Positions 24,556-33,824 of a DNA stretch of 64,000 nt are shown here, one piece after another; positions within the stretch are counted from its first letter, which is position 1; every line of letters starts with the position of its first letter. The translations under genes and the position numbers were made by a program. Under the pieces are notes generated by a model. That model worked only from the letters and a program-made list of their open reading frames with translations, had not been told where the DNA came from and made no database searches. This stretch comes from Pseudobacter ginsenosidimutans (lineage in GTDB: Bacteria > Bacteroidota > Bacteroidia > Chitinophagales > Chitinophagaceae), in NCBI RefSeq assembly GCF_007970185.1, contig NZ_CP042431.1:1240001-1304000 (forward strand), read 5' to 3'.

Positions 24556-25873
24556 ATGCTGCATTTGGATTCTGCTCGGAGAAGAGGAACACAATGGCAA
24601 AAGCCAGGATGGCGATCACCAGTCCGAACATAAATATATTGTAAGCGATGCGCAGGTACTTGTATTTGCGGGCCAGTACAACGCCGAGACTATAAATGTC
24701 CTTGATCATACTGCTATCGAGATAATCACGATCGGCCATCATTTGTTTCATCGCCCAATCATAATCCTTGAGTTCCATATTGAAGAAATTGCCGAAGAAC
24801 AGCAGGTTCACTTTTTTATTCTCGATATCTTCCTGCGTGAATGTGCCGCGGTTCACATTGGGCCTTGTGGCCAGGATAGCGAATACCACTGCGCTGAGAC
24901 ATACTGCCAGCAGGATAATTGTGGGCACGATGAATTCTGGATAGAATTGCAGTTTACCCAACAGCACAGACACCATGATAGAGATCACGATGGTATTCAC
25001 CGAGATCATGATATTAGCTTTGCTGTCGGCCATCTGGCTCAGGTTCACGTGATTCTCGCTCATGATGCGGAACATCGTGGCAATGCTTCTCTCCGTTCTT
25101 GCTGCTTTATCTTTTTCAAATTTTTCCTTGTCCCTTTCAAGCTTCTCTCTTTCTCTCACCAGTTTATCGTTTCCATTATTTTTTTCAACCGGCAATACAA
25201 CGTTATTCTCCGGCGGGAGCCTGGTGTTCACCACCATCTTTTCCATCGAATCATTTCCCTCTTTTCCGTTTTTCTCGGCCTTCCGGATCAGCTCCAGCAA
25301 ATGCTGTTGTTTCACTGGTTCAAGCACTGTCTTGCCATATTCAGTGAAGTAACGATGTTGTTGTAAAAAGAAGATATTCTTCTGGCGCCATTCTTTCTTG
25401 CCTAGTTTGTTATCGAATAGCAGATTGAGTTCCTGGCGAAGCAGTTTGTTCTTTTCCGGGAAGATGGGCATGCCCAGGTGCGAGAGGTCTGCATCGCAAA
25501 GGATCTGTTCCAGTAAGTTGGTAGGGCTTTGTGGCCATTTGGTGGCCATGATGGCATTGCTCACTTTGTCGATGGTCTGCTGGTCTATACCCCTGCTTTG
25601 CAGGAAATCAGAAGCAATATCACGGCTGACCTCTTCATGCCTTTTGGGTTGACCCGCTGAATAGCCGGTATCATGGAACCAGGCGGCCAGCAGCAGTGCA
25701 GGTTTTTCCTCCTCCGGAAGGCCCAGGTGAGTGGCCATCAGGTCGGAGGCTTCCACCACTTCCCTTGTATGGTCTATATTATGATAAACGAATGCAGGAT
25801 TCACTTTGGTAGTGAAGATGCCCGTTACGTATTGCCTGGCTTCCTGTAATAATTGCTGCGCGGCTGATGTCAT
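24554..25873 (-). CDS. HD-domain phosphohydrolase fused to a Pycsar-effector-like transmembrane domain
   Basis: 439 residues. The N-terminal HD domain (about 1-200) has the metal ligands H31/H35 in YHNIDH, the HD pair at 67-68 in WFHDTGY and D129 in CDADLSHLG. A charged coiled-coil linker (about 237-263, KLEREKEKFEKDK-like) leads to a C-terminal domain (about 265-439): MADSKANIMISVN entering a first membrane helix (287-306), a second (314-335) and a last one (411-431). This C-terminal part resembles DUF5706/PycTM, the membrane effector of Pycsar anti-phage systems that responds to cCMP or cUMP. No cyclase lies next to it. The HD part could degrade a nucleotide signal; function is inferred. 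Confidence 0.8.
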   Translation of the reverse strand: MTSAAQQLLQEARQYVTGIFTTKVNPAFVYHNIDHTREVVEASDLMATHLGLPEEEKPALLLAAWFHDTGYSAGQPKRHEEVSRDIASDFLQSRGIDQQTIDKVSNAIMATKWPQSPTNLLEQILCDADLSHLGMPIFPEKNKLLRQELNLLFDNKLGKKEWRQKNIFFLQQHRYFTEYGKTVLEPVKQQHLLELIRKAEKNGKEGNDSMEKMVVNTRLPPENNVVLPVEKNNGNDKLVREREKLERDKEKFEKDKAARTERSIATMFRIMSENHVNLSQMADSKANIMISVNTIVISIMVSVLLGKLQFYPEFIVPTIILLAVCLSAVVFAILATRPNVNRGTFTQEDIENKKVNLLFFGNFFNMELKDYDWAMKQMMADRDYLDSSMIKDIYSLGVVLARKYKYLRIAYNIFMFGLVIAILAFAIVFLFSEQNPNAA

Positions 25874-25975
25874 ACCTTGAATGATTTCGACAGTCTAAAT
25901 TAAGCAATAAAAGATTGTATATTTAAATATCGATTCCCTGCCCCAACTTTGTATCCCAATAAGTGTTGTTGTTTT

Positions 25976-26809
25976 ATGAACAGAATCTTTACCTGTATCC
26001 TTTTCATATTGCTGATTGCCGGCTTTTCCGGATGTACCGGACAGGGTAAATCCTTTGTGCCCTCCATTCCCGGCTATGACGCCTCAAAGAAAACCACCCT
26101 GGTGCTGGACAAAGACCTGCTGGAGATCTCAGGCATGTTCTGGCTTCCCAATAATACCATTGCAGCCATCAACGATGAAGAAGGTAAAGTGTTCCTGGTT
26201 GACCCTGAAGACGGTGACCTCCAGGTGAGGAAGTTCGGTAAGAAAAGGGATTATGAAGACATCGTGAAGTTAGACACATTCTATTTTGTGCTCGAAAGCA
26301 ATGGCAATATCCACCGGGTACCCGTAAACGTAAAACACGTGGAAGATGAATTCGAGTTCCATCGCAAGAAGAAGATCGAATTCGAAAGTCTTTATATCGA
26401 TCCCAATAATCAGCTCATCCTGCTATCCAAAGAACAACGCGAATCCAAGAAAGGAGTGCTGGCCTATAGCTTCAACCCTGTTACCCTTCAATTTTCCGAT
26501 ACGCCCGTGTACACCATCAGATGGAAGGATATCCGCAATGAGCTCAAGAACAACAATGCAGAATTCAAACCATCGGCAGCCGCTATCCATCCAATAAAGC
26601 GTACCCTCTTCATTGTGGCAAGTGTTGGCAAAGCCATGCTGGAAACGAGTCTGGATGGGGACGTGATTGCTGCTTATCAACTTAACCCCGATCAGTTCCC
26701 TCAACCCGAAGGCCTCACATTCGCTCCGAATGGGGATATGTATATTTCGAATGAAGGAGTGGATGGAAAAGGAACGATATTGAAATTCCCGTATAGCCAC
26801 CCGAAGTAA
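25976..26809 (+). CDS. SdiA-regulated-type beta-propeller lipoprotein
   Basis: 277 residues from ATG at 25976, which gives a clean lipoprotein signal (FSGC, Cys about 20). The rest is a repeat-rich beta fold: an early LEISGMFWLPNNTIAAINDE segment and a late PQPEGLTFAPNGDMYISNEG segment match the SdiA-regulated/phytase-like propeller family, where acidic Glu/Asp residues on the propeller face bind Ca or phosphate. It is probably on the periplasmic or outer face. Biochemical role unknown. The large phosphoesterase-barrel gene follows 15 bp downstream, so the two are likely one operon and may act on the same secreted or surface substrate. Confidence 0.78.
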   Translation: MNRIFTCILFILLIAGFSGCTGQGKSFVPSIPGYDASKKTTLVLDKDLLEISGMFWLPNNTIAAINDEEGKVFLVDPEDGDLQVRKFGKKRDYEDIVKLDTFYFVLESNGNIHRVPVNVKHVEDEFEFHRKKKIEFESLYIDPNNQLILLSKEQRESKKGVLAYSFNPVTLQFSDTPVYTIRWKDIRNELKNNNAEFKPSAAAIHPIKRTLFIVASVGKAMLETSLDGDVIAAYQLNPDQFPQPEGLTFAPNGDMYISNEGVDGKGTILKFPYSHPK

Positions 26810-26824
26810 CGTCAACATAATGCT

Positions 26825-29800
26825 ATGAATAGGATCTATACCTGGCTGGTTTTATTGCTGCTCATCTCCACTGCGTCCGTATCGGCGCAGGATACACTTG
26901 CGCATCGCATCATCCTGGTGGGTGATGCAGGCAAACAGATCAATGGGCGTCACCCCGAACTGGAACTGATGAAGTCCCTCTTCAAGCCCGACGCCCGTAC
27001 TACTTTGCTCTTCCTCGGCGACAATGTTTACCAGCACGGTCTCCCGGATTCCACGGCTTCCAATTACCCGGAGAAGAAAAAGATACTAGACGATCAGATC
27101 AACTCGGTAAAAGGCACTGAAGCACAGGCCTGGTTCATGCCCGGTAACCACGACTGGAACAAGGGCAAACGAAATGGATTCGCCCAGATCCTGCACCAGG
27201 CGCGTTATGTAGAGTCCTTGCAGATCCCCAATATTCATTTTGCACCGCCCGAAGGCTGCCCTGGCCCCGTGGAAGTAAAACTGACGGATGAGATCACCAT
27301 GCTGATCATCGACAGCCAGTGGTGGTTCCAGCAGGAGGGACGCCCCGGCGAAACCTCCGACTGTGAATGCAAGACCAATGATGAGCTCACACTCGCCATC
27401 AAAGACGCACTCTATCGCAACCGCAATAAACTCGTGATCTTCGCTGCCCACCACCCTTTCAGAACACATGGCGAGCACGGCGGCTACTTCACCATCAAAC
27501 AACATATCTTCCCGCTCACCGAGGTGAACGAGAACCTGTATATCCCTTTGCCTGTTATCGGTTCCATATACCCGTTATCCCGATCATGGTTCGGCAATAT
27601 CCAGGATATGCCGCATCCCGTGTACAAGAAATATATTCAGTCGCTGGATACATTGCTCAACAAACACCCTTATTCCATCAGGGTTTCAGGGCATGAGCAC
27701 ACGCTGCAGTACATGACGGAAAATGGCCAGCAACATATTGTCAGCGGCGCCGGCTCCAAGCAAAGCCAGGTGAAATACGGAAAAGATACACGCTACGCCA
27801 ATGAAGGTACCGGCTTCGGCGTACTGGATATTTCCACCAATGGAAGCATCACGCTCACTTTCTATTCTTCCCTGTCGAAAGAAGCCAATCATGTGTTGTA
27901 TCAAACTTCATTGCCTGCTTTCAAATCTCCTGGTCTTGAAGAAAAAGCGATTGCCATTCCCAATCTGCCGGATTCATTCACAACTATAACAGCGCCTTAT
28001 TATAAAGCCAATAGCTTCAAAAGATGGTTACTGGGTGATAATTACCGGAAAGAATGGACTACGCCAATTACGGTTCCCGTGTTCGATATGGGCAAGATCC
28101 GTGGTGGCCTCAAACCCACCAAACGCGGTGGTGGTATGCAGTCCCGCTCTCTCAGGCTGGAAGATGCTGAAGGACGTGAGTTCGTGTTGCGCAGCGTGGA
28201 GAAGTATCCCGACAAAACCCTGCCGGAAGAATTCAGACAAACATTCGTGAAAGATGCAGTGGTAGACGGCATTTCTGCCTCCTATCCATTTGCGGCATTG
28301 TCTATTCCGCCACTGGCCACAGCAGCAAAAGTGCCACATGCCAATCCCAAACTGGTATGGTTACCCGATGATCCACGCCTGCTTCAATTCAGGCAGGACT
28401 TTGGCAATGGCCTTTATCTTTTTGAAGAAAGAGAACCTCTCGATCTTCCAAAAACCTGGAGCACAGAAAAAGTGATCGAGAAGTTGCAGGAAGATAATGA
28501 TAATAAGACCGATCAGAAAGCCGTCTTACGGGCACGCCTACTCGATCTGTTCATCATGGACTTTGACCGTCACGAAGACCAGTGGCGCTGGGGCGCTCCG
28601 GAAACAGAGAAAGGAAAAGGCAAGACCTATTTCCCGATCCCCCGTGACCGCGACCAGGCCTTCTTCACCAATGATGGCATTATTCCACGCCTTATCAGTC
28701 AGCCCTGGCTCATTCCGAAATTCCAGGGCTTCCGCGCAAAAGCAAGGAATATCAATACCTTCAACTTCAACGGAAGGTATTTCGATCGTTCCTTCCTCAA
28801 CGATCTCAGTGAATCCGACTGGGCCGAAGGTGTAGACTCCTTCCTGCCGCTCATGACGGATTCCGCCATCCGCCTGGCTTTGCAGCAGCAACCTCATGAA
28901 ATACAGAATGAGGCCGTTCCGCATATTATCAAAACCCTGCAGGAAAGGAGAGGTTTCCTGAAAGAAGAGGCATTGAAATATTATCGTTTCCTCTCCAAAG
29001 AAGTGGACGTAGCCGGTTCAGACAAACGTGAACTGTTCGAGATCACGCGCAATGAAGACGGCTCCGTGAAAGTGGTGGTGCGCAAGATCAATAAGGAAGG
29101 AGAAGAAACGAAAAAACTGTATAGTCGCACTTTCCGTTATGGCGTAACCAAAGAGATCCGTCTGTACGGAATGGGAGGTGAAGATAAATTCGTACTCAAT
29201 GGGGATGGCCGCAAAAGCATTCTTGTACGTATCATCGGCGGAGCAGGAAAAGATACCATCGATAATTCGGCTACACATAGCAGTGGCGGTAAGACCCGTG
29301 TGTATGATCTCAGGTCCGAAGGCAATGTGATCACCGGCGAAGGCAAACAACTGAGGAAATTCTCTTCCGATCCCACCGTCAATGAGTATGACCGGAAAGC
29401 CTTCAAATACAATATCTGGGCGCCATTGGTCACAGCTGCCTTCAACCCGGATGATGGCGTTTTCCTTGGCGCAGGATTCAAGTACACCGGCAATAAATTT
29501 CGCCGCAGTCCTTCTGTGATCCATAAATTAGTGGTAAGTCATGCCCTCGCCACAGAAGCCTTCACCATCCGTTACAGCAGTGATTTCCGGAAAGTGATCG
29601 GCAAGACTGACCTCTTCGTATATGCGAATCTGAATGCCCCGGATTATGTGACCAACTTCTTTGGCCTGGGCAACGAAACCAATTACAACAAAGATGCACC
29701 CGGCAAGATCGATTACTATCGTGCCCGTTACAACAAGGGCGATATGGCGGTATTGCTGAAGCGCGAGCTCAGCAGCTGGCTCACCGTTGCCATCGGTCCA

Positions 29801-30466
29801 TCTTTCCAGTATTTCCGTCCGGATGAAGACGAGAACCAGGGCAGGTTCCTTTCCAATTTCGCAGAGAACGGACTTGATCCGAAAACCCTGTTCACCGATA
29901 AATCCTACCTGGGTGGCCAGTTCAACATGAACATCGATACCCGCGACAATGAAGTGATGCCTTCACGTGGTACTTTCTGGCAATCATCTCTCAAAGTATT
30001 GCGCGGTCTCAACGATAATTCTGACTATCTCACACAGCTGAACTCGGATATGGCTTTGTATTTTCCATTGAGCAGTACAGCGGGCACAGTGATTGCAACC
30101 CGTTTCGGTGGAGGGGTCAATTTCGGTAAATATGAATTTTTCCAGGCTCAATATCTGGGCAACACAGAGAACCTGCGCGGCTTCAGAAAATTCCGTTTTG
30201 CCGGAAAATCGATGCTGTACAACAATACTGAATTGCGCATCAAGGTCACAGATTTCAGGACCTATCTGCTGCCCGGCGCTATCGGCATTGTTGCCTTCAA
30301 CGATATCGGCCGCGTTTGGGTTGACAATGATAAGTCCAATGTCTGGCATCATGGTTATGGCGGAGGCATCTGGCTTGGTATTGTAAAAAGAATTGTGTTG
30401 ACGGCCAGCCTCACTACGTCCAAAGAAAGTACCCTGCCCCTTTTAACGTTTGGTTATCAGTTCTGA
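26825..30466 (+). CDS. Secreted metallophosphoesterase with kinase-like middle domain and BamA-like barrel
   Basis: 1213 residues. A signal peptide ends near 21. A calcineurin-type phosphoesterase (about 25-300) has GDAG at 33, GDNVYQ near 63, GNHDW near 101 and GHEH near 289, giving the dinuclear metal site. The middle (about 440-720) carries FVLRSVEKYP near 452, MDFDRHEDQW near 578 and PIPRDRDQAF near 604, a set I read as an atypical-kinase-like (CotH/HipA-like) core. The C-terminal about 350 residues form a BamA/TamA-type outer-membrane barrel ending in aromatic strand FGYQF. The enzyme parts should therefore sit in the periplasm or at the surface, tethered to the barrel. Substrate unknown; first and last domains are confident, the middle is inference. 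Confidence 0.88.
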   Translation: MNRIYTWLVLLLLISTASVSAQDTLAHRIILVGDAGKQINGRHPELELMKSLFKPDARTTLLFLGDNVYQHGLPDSTASNYPEKKKILDDQINSVKGTEAQAWFMPGNHDWNKGKRNGFAQILHQARYVESLQIPNIHFAPPEGCPGPVEVKLTDEITMLIIDSQWWFQQEGRPGETSDCECKTNDELTLAIKDALYRNRNKLVIFAAHHPFRTHGEHGGYFTIKQHIFPLTEVNENLYIPLPVIGSIYPLSRSWFGNIQDMPHPVYKKYIQSLDTLLNKHPYSIRVSGHEHTLQYMTENGQQHIVSGAGSKQSQVKYGKDTRYANEGTGFGVLDISTNGSITLTFYSSLSKEANHVLYQTSLPAFKSPGLEEKAIAIPNLPDSFTTITAPYYKANSFKRWLLGDNYRKEWTTPITVPVFDMGKIRGGLKPTKRGGGMQSRSLRLEDAEGREFVLRSVEKYPDKTLPEEFRQTFVKDAVVDGISASYPFAALSIPPLATAAKVPHANPKLVWLPDDPRLLQFRQDFGNGLYLFEEREPLDLPKTWSTEKVIEKLQEDNDNKTDQKAVLRARLLDLFIMDFDRHEDQWRWGAPETEKGKGKTYFPIPRDRDQAFFTNDGIIPRLISQPWLIPKFQGFRAKARNINTFNFNGRYFDRSFLNDLSESDWAEGVDSFLPLMTDSAIRLALQQQPHEIQNEAVPHIIKTLQERRGFLKEEALKYYRFLSKEVDVAGSDKRELFEITRNEDGSVKVVVRKINKEGEETKKLYSRTFRYGVTKEIRLYGMGGEDKFVLNGDGRKSILVRIIGGAGKDTIDNSATHSSGGKTRVYDLRSEGNVITGEGKQLRKFSSDPTVNEYDRKAFKYNIWAPLVTAAFNPDDGVFLGAGFKYTGNKFRRSPSVIHKLVVSHALATEAFTIRYSSDFRKVIGKTDLFVYANLNAPDYVTNFFGLGNETNYNKDAPGKIDYYRARYNKGDMAVLLKRELSSWLTVAIGPSFQYFRPDEDENQGRFLSNFAENGLDPKTLFTDKSYLGGQFNMNIDTRDNEVMPSRGTFWQSSLKVLRGLNDNSDYLTQLNSDMALYFPLSSTAGTVIATRFGGGVNFGKYEFFQAQYLGNTENLRGFRKFRFAGKSMLYNNTELRIKVTDFRTYLLPGAIGIVAFNDIGRVWVDNDKSNVWHHGYGGGIWLGIVKRIVLTASLTTSKESTLPLLTFGYQF

Positions 30467-30524
30467 TTTTGACCTTAACATTTTCCTGCCGTCTAATAAT
30501 GGCATCACAATTAAAATGTTAACC

Positions 30525-31043
30525 ATGAGAATATTACAGAACCCGTTGAAAGCCTCTTTGTTAATGTTGCTCTTCGCAACTGCTTTTACAACAGTGGCCA
30601 GTGCACAAACAAAGCAGGAAAAAGAAGCAGCAAAAGCTGCTGAGGTACAGACTCTGGTTGATGGTCAACGTTATGTTTTCATCGCGCAAACAGTATTACC
30701 ACAATCAGGCAGAACCAGACAGGTAACACCCGATTTCGATTTTACAGTAACGAAAGATACCATCACTTCTTACCTGCCTTATTTCGGAAGGGCCTTCCAG
30801 GCAACCAGGGCCACAGAAGGTGGCATCAAATTTGAATCTAAAGATTTTGAATACACGAAAACCGATGGCAAGAAAGGCGGATGGGATATCCTGATCAAGC
30901 CAAAGGACGTGAACGATATTCAATCTGTTCGACTGAGCATCACTGAAAGTGGTTATGCTTATCTGCAGGTGCAGAGCAATAACCGTCAGCCGATCTCCTA
31001 CAACGGATATGTCACTGAAATAAAAACAAGAAAGAAAAAATAG
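30525..31043 (+). CDS. DUF4251 domain secreted protein
   Basis: 172 residues from ATG at 30525 (30516 is an alternative three codons upstream). The signal peptide ends near ASA-QT (about 26). The remainder matches the DUF4251 pattern: VDGQRYVFIAQTVLP near the start, an alternating Asp/Phe strand PDFDFTVTKDTITSYLPYFG, and an ITESGYAYLQV strand before a basic tail. It is a small beta-rich periplasmic protein common in Bacteroidota with no established function. It follows the barrel gene by about 59 bp and is followed by a strong terminator, so it may end that operon. Confidence 0.82.
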   Translation: MRILQNPLKASLLMLLFATAFTTVASAQTKQEKEAAKAAEVQTLVDGQRYVFIAQTVLPQSGRTRQVTPDFDFTVTKDTITSYLPYFGRAFQATRATEGGIKFESKDFEYTKTDGKKGGWDILIKPKDVNDIQSVRLSITESGYAYLQVQSNNRQPISYNGYVTEIKTRKKK

Positions 31044-31064
31044 AACGCATTTTTCCGAAAAAAG

Positions 31065-31101
31065 CAAAGGGCTATCCAATTGATTTGGGTAGCCCTTGTT
31101 T
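31065..31101. terminator. Bidirectional terminator after the DUF4251 gene
   Basis: Stem GGGCTA-TCCAA/TTGGG-TAGCCC (31069-31079 with 31085-31095) with A-rich left and T-rich right flanks. It serves both the DUF4251 gene and the convergent GAF gene. Confidence 0.82.
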
Positions 31102-31118
31102 ATTGAAATGGGGAATGA

Positions 31119-33524
31119 TTATTTGTTTACGCCTGCCAGTTTTCTTCCTTCCTTTTCCTGATCACTGTCTTCTGATTCTACTTCCAGGTTCACACCAACT
31201 CTCAGCGCTTTCAATCCACTCACTCCCTGCAATTCTTCCAGTTCCAGTCTTTCCACCTCACCGCGGAGCAGTCCCTGGTTTTGAAGGTATTCGATATACT
31301 CCAGGTATTCGAATGCTTCCTGTTGCTGTGAATAAACGATGGCGATATATCCAGGCTTGGTCAGCCTTTCATTGGAATCTTTCAGGTGCACTTTATCGAT
31401 CCTTTTCTTGATGATCTCGTAACGGATATTGTAAGCGCCGTCCACATCAAATTTGCGTTCTGCAGTACGGAAGCTGATAGAGATCGGATGGCTATGCGCC
31501 AGGATCAGCTGACTGGTCTGCAATGGCATGGCCAGTTGTTTCTCCAGCGAGTGCGTGAGCCTGGCTGCTTTGGCCAGTGTGCTCAGTTGCCAGATCTTGA
31601 GGTTGCGCAGGTAGAAGAAATCGAATTTCTTTTCCGGCGTGATAGATTGACCGATATAGATATTGAAGTCTACACCATCTGTTACGAACCTTTCAAAATA
31701 ATGCGGGAAGATCTGTTGCGCCATTTTCTGTTCGTGATCGATGAAACGGGCAACTTCATTGTTTATTTGTGTAATGCTGTCTTCATATTTCTTTCTGTGA
31801 TGGTACACCATTTCAACAGGTGAGTCCACCGCTTCAAAGTATTTGTTGATCGGTTTATTCAATGATGGCATGATGGTTTGCAGGTGTTTGAACAACTGCA
31901 CCACTTCCACTTTCAGGAATTGCAGGATACTCAGCTCATCATCCGCGAACAGGATGTTAGACACGGAGTGAATGTATTTCCTGATCTTGAAATTGGTTTC
32001 ATCCAGCAGGGGGAAAGGATGATCTTTCTTTGCTGCCAGTACGATATCATTCGCCTGGTTCAATTGTTCCAGGAGATCGAGCTGTATAGAGTGATTCCTT
32101 TCAACGGAGGAATTGCGGATATCGATGGCGCCATAAAGCGGATAAACATTTTCAAACACGATCGGTTCGATCTTCACTTCGCCATCTCCCTTATCCATTC
32201 CCGTTAGATAGTTGAGAGCAGCTTCAGTAAAGCGCCATTCAACAGCATCCTGCACGGCAGTGAACTGGTCCTTGATCACGCGGTCTACCTGGTGGTCCAG
32301 ATTCTCCTGTGCCTTCTCCATCGCGATCTTGAAGAGCGGGATGGCAGGTTCTATTCTGAGTACATGTTCAGGCTGGAATTTTCCTTTTTCTTCCGTAACG
32401 ATGATCAGCACGCCCATTACTTCCCTGCTATCGCTGAAGAGCGGGCAAATGATGGCGCTTCTCCATCCATACTCTGCCATGAAAGTAAGGAAGGGATAAC
32501 GCATCACAGCCTCTTCAGTGATCTCGTTCACCAATAGTGGCTTCGGATTCTTCTCAAATGCGTTGGTCACGGCCTGGTAGAGATATTGCAATTTCTCAGG
32601 TGAAGGTTTGCGCTTCACCATCTGGTCCGTCATAGTGGTATAGAACTCGGAGAGCACCATATGGTTATTCACCTGGAAGAAAGGCTTCACGGCAGTTTTC
32701 ACGCCGGGAACGCCCAGCAGGTTCTGCACCTGGTTCTGCAATTCGCCGAACAGATGTGTATCGGCAAAATTGTTCAGGTGAAGGAGTTTGTCGCGGATGA
32801 TGTTCAGTACTTCTCTTTCTGTCACTTCCCAGATGCGGATGATCACCATGCCTTCGAACTCGAATTTATCGAGCGGCAGAGCGGTGCGCAGTCCGGGCAC
32901 GTGATCGATACCGCCACCTGCTTTCACGCAGCCGAGCTGTACTTCATCGGGCAGCGGCGGTAATTCACCTCTAACACGAACATCGAGGAACCTGGTATCG
33001 ATCTCCAGTTCCATGTAGCGGTCCAATCCGGTTTCCGGGCATTTGTAGGGCTCTACCATGCGCACGGTATCGGTCTTATCGATATCGTAAAGTCTGCTGA
33101 GGATGAATTGATACATGCAATCTTCCTTGCCTGACTGGGGCGATCCGCCGCCGCAGGCATCTGCTTCAGGAAGTGTGATATCATGACTATGCGGGTCCAC
33201 GATAAAGAGCTCGCGGAACTTTGTTGATTCATAGAACATCTTCATCTGGAAGGGGAAGCCCGCTCCGAAAAGATCTTCTTTATCATTGAGGGTCACAGGA
33301 AAAACTGTGGCCATCATTTGTTCTATGAGTGTTTTGTGTTTGTCCAGAACAGACAGATCATCGATCCTGCCCAATAGTTCAGGGTATTGCCGAACTTTGT
33401 TCAGCAGATCCTGGTACAACTGGCGGGTTCCTTCCCTGCCCTCCCGGATCATCTTCTCCCACTCCCGGATAAGGGGGGCGAAACTCAGATATGAGTGCGG
33501 CGCCTGGGTAAAATTTGATTCCAT
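31119..33524 (-). CDS. Large GAF-domain protein without a recognisable output domain
   Basis: 801 residues, cytoplasmic by lack of signal or membrane helices. A GAF-like sensory segment is centred near 330-415 (ending FLTFMAEYGWRSAIICPLFSDSREVMGVLIIV), matching the GAF pattern of two strands around a small-molecule pocket. The rest is long alpha-helical sequence, with a coiled-coil-like segment near 530-640 and a distinctive acidic end. No histidine kinase, GGDEF, phosphatase or DNA-binding domain was found. Homologues of this length are common in Bacteroidota as unnamed GAF proteins. The preceding intergenic region has helically spaced CCGG repeats and a palindrome, suggesting tight control. 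Confidence 0.72.
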   Translation of the reverse strand: MESNFTQAPHSYLSFAPLIREWEKMIREGREGTRQLYQDLLNKVRQYPELLGRIDDLSVLDKHKTLIEQMMATVFPVTLNDKEDLFGAGFPFQMKMFYESTKFRELFIVDPHSHDITLPEADACGGGSPQSGKEDCMYQFILSRLYDIDKTDTVRMVEPYKCPETGLDRYMELEIDTRFLDVRVRGELPPLPDEVQLGCVKAGGGIDHVPGLRTALPLDKFEFEGMVIIRIWEVTEREVLNIIRDKLLHLNNFADTHLFGELQNQVQNLLGVPGVKTAVKPFFQVNNHMVLSEFYTTMTDQMVKRKPSPEKLQYLYQAVTNAFEKNPKPLLVNEITEEAVMRYPFLTFMAEYGWRSAIICPLFSDSREVMGVLIIVTEEKGKFQPEHVLRIEPAIPLFKIAMEKAQENLDHQVDRVIKDQFTAVQDAVEWRFTEAALNYLTGMDKGDGEVKIEPIVFENVYPLYGAIDIRNSSVERNHSIQLDLLEQLNQANDIVLAAKKDHPFPLLDETNFKIRKYIHSVSNILFADDELSILQFLKVEVVQLFKHLQTIMPSLNKPINKYFEAVDSPVEMVYHHRKKYEDSITQINNEVARFIDHEQKMAQQIFPHYFERFVTDGVDFNIYIGQSITPEKKFDFFYLRNLKIWQLSTLAKAARLTHSLEKQLAMPLQTSQLILAHSHPISISFRTAERKFDVDGAYNIRYEIIKKRIDKVHLKDSNERLTKPGYIAIVYSQQQEAFEYLEYIEYLQNQGLLRGEVERLELEELQGVSGLKALRVGVNLEVESEDSDQEKEGRKLAGVNK

Positions 33525-33824
33525 TGATTGTCTGATTAATTACTGTTAATTACGCTAAAAAACTAAGTCCTCTCTAAGGGTAGACGGCTGGCTCGGTTGG
33601 ATATTGTAAAATTACAATAATAACAGTGCGTCCACCAAAAAGTTGGCGGACTAAACCCCGGGTTTAACCGGTTTTTCTCCGGTTTTGACCGGTAGTACTG
33701 CCAGCGTTTCCAAAAACCCGTGAAAACCACGTCAAACGGGCCTTATACGCTACACGCAGAATACCGGTAACGGACCGGCAGTAACCAAAATGTTAGTGGT
33801 TGAACTTTAGAGAGAAATGTTTAC
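33525..33824. promoter_or_regulatory. Repeat-rich 300-bp upstream region of the GAF gene
   Basis: No gene. CCGG sites at 33668, 33679 and 33689 (spacing 11 and 10) and at 33764 and 33775 (spacing 11) lie one helical turn apart, several followed by TTTT. A palindrome TATTGTAA-AA-TTACAATA spans 33602-33619, and AAACCCG/CGGG motifs recur between. The region lies downstream of nth and upstream of the GAF gene on the minus strand. It could be a multi-site operator. Confidence 0.45.
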
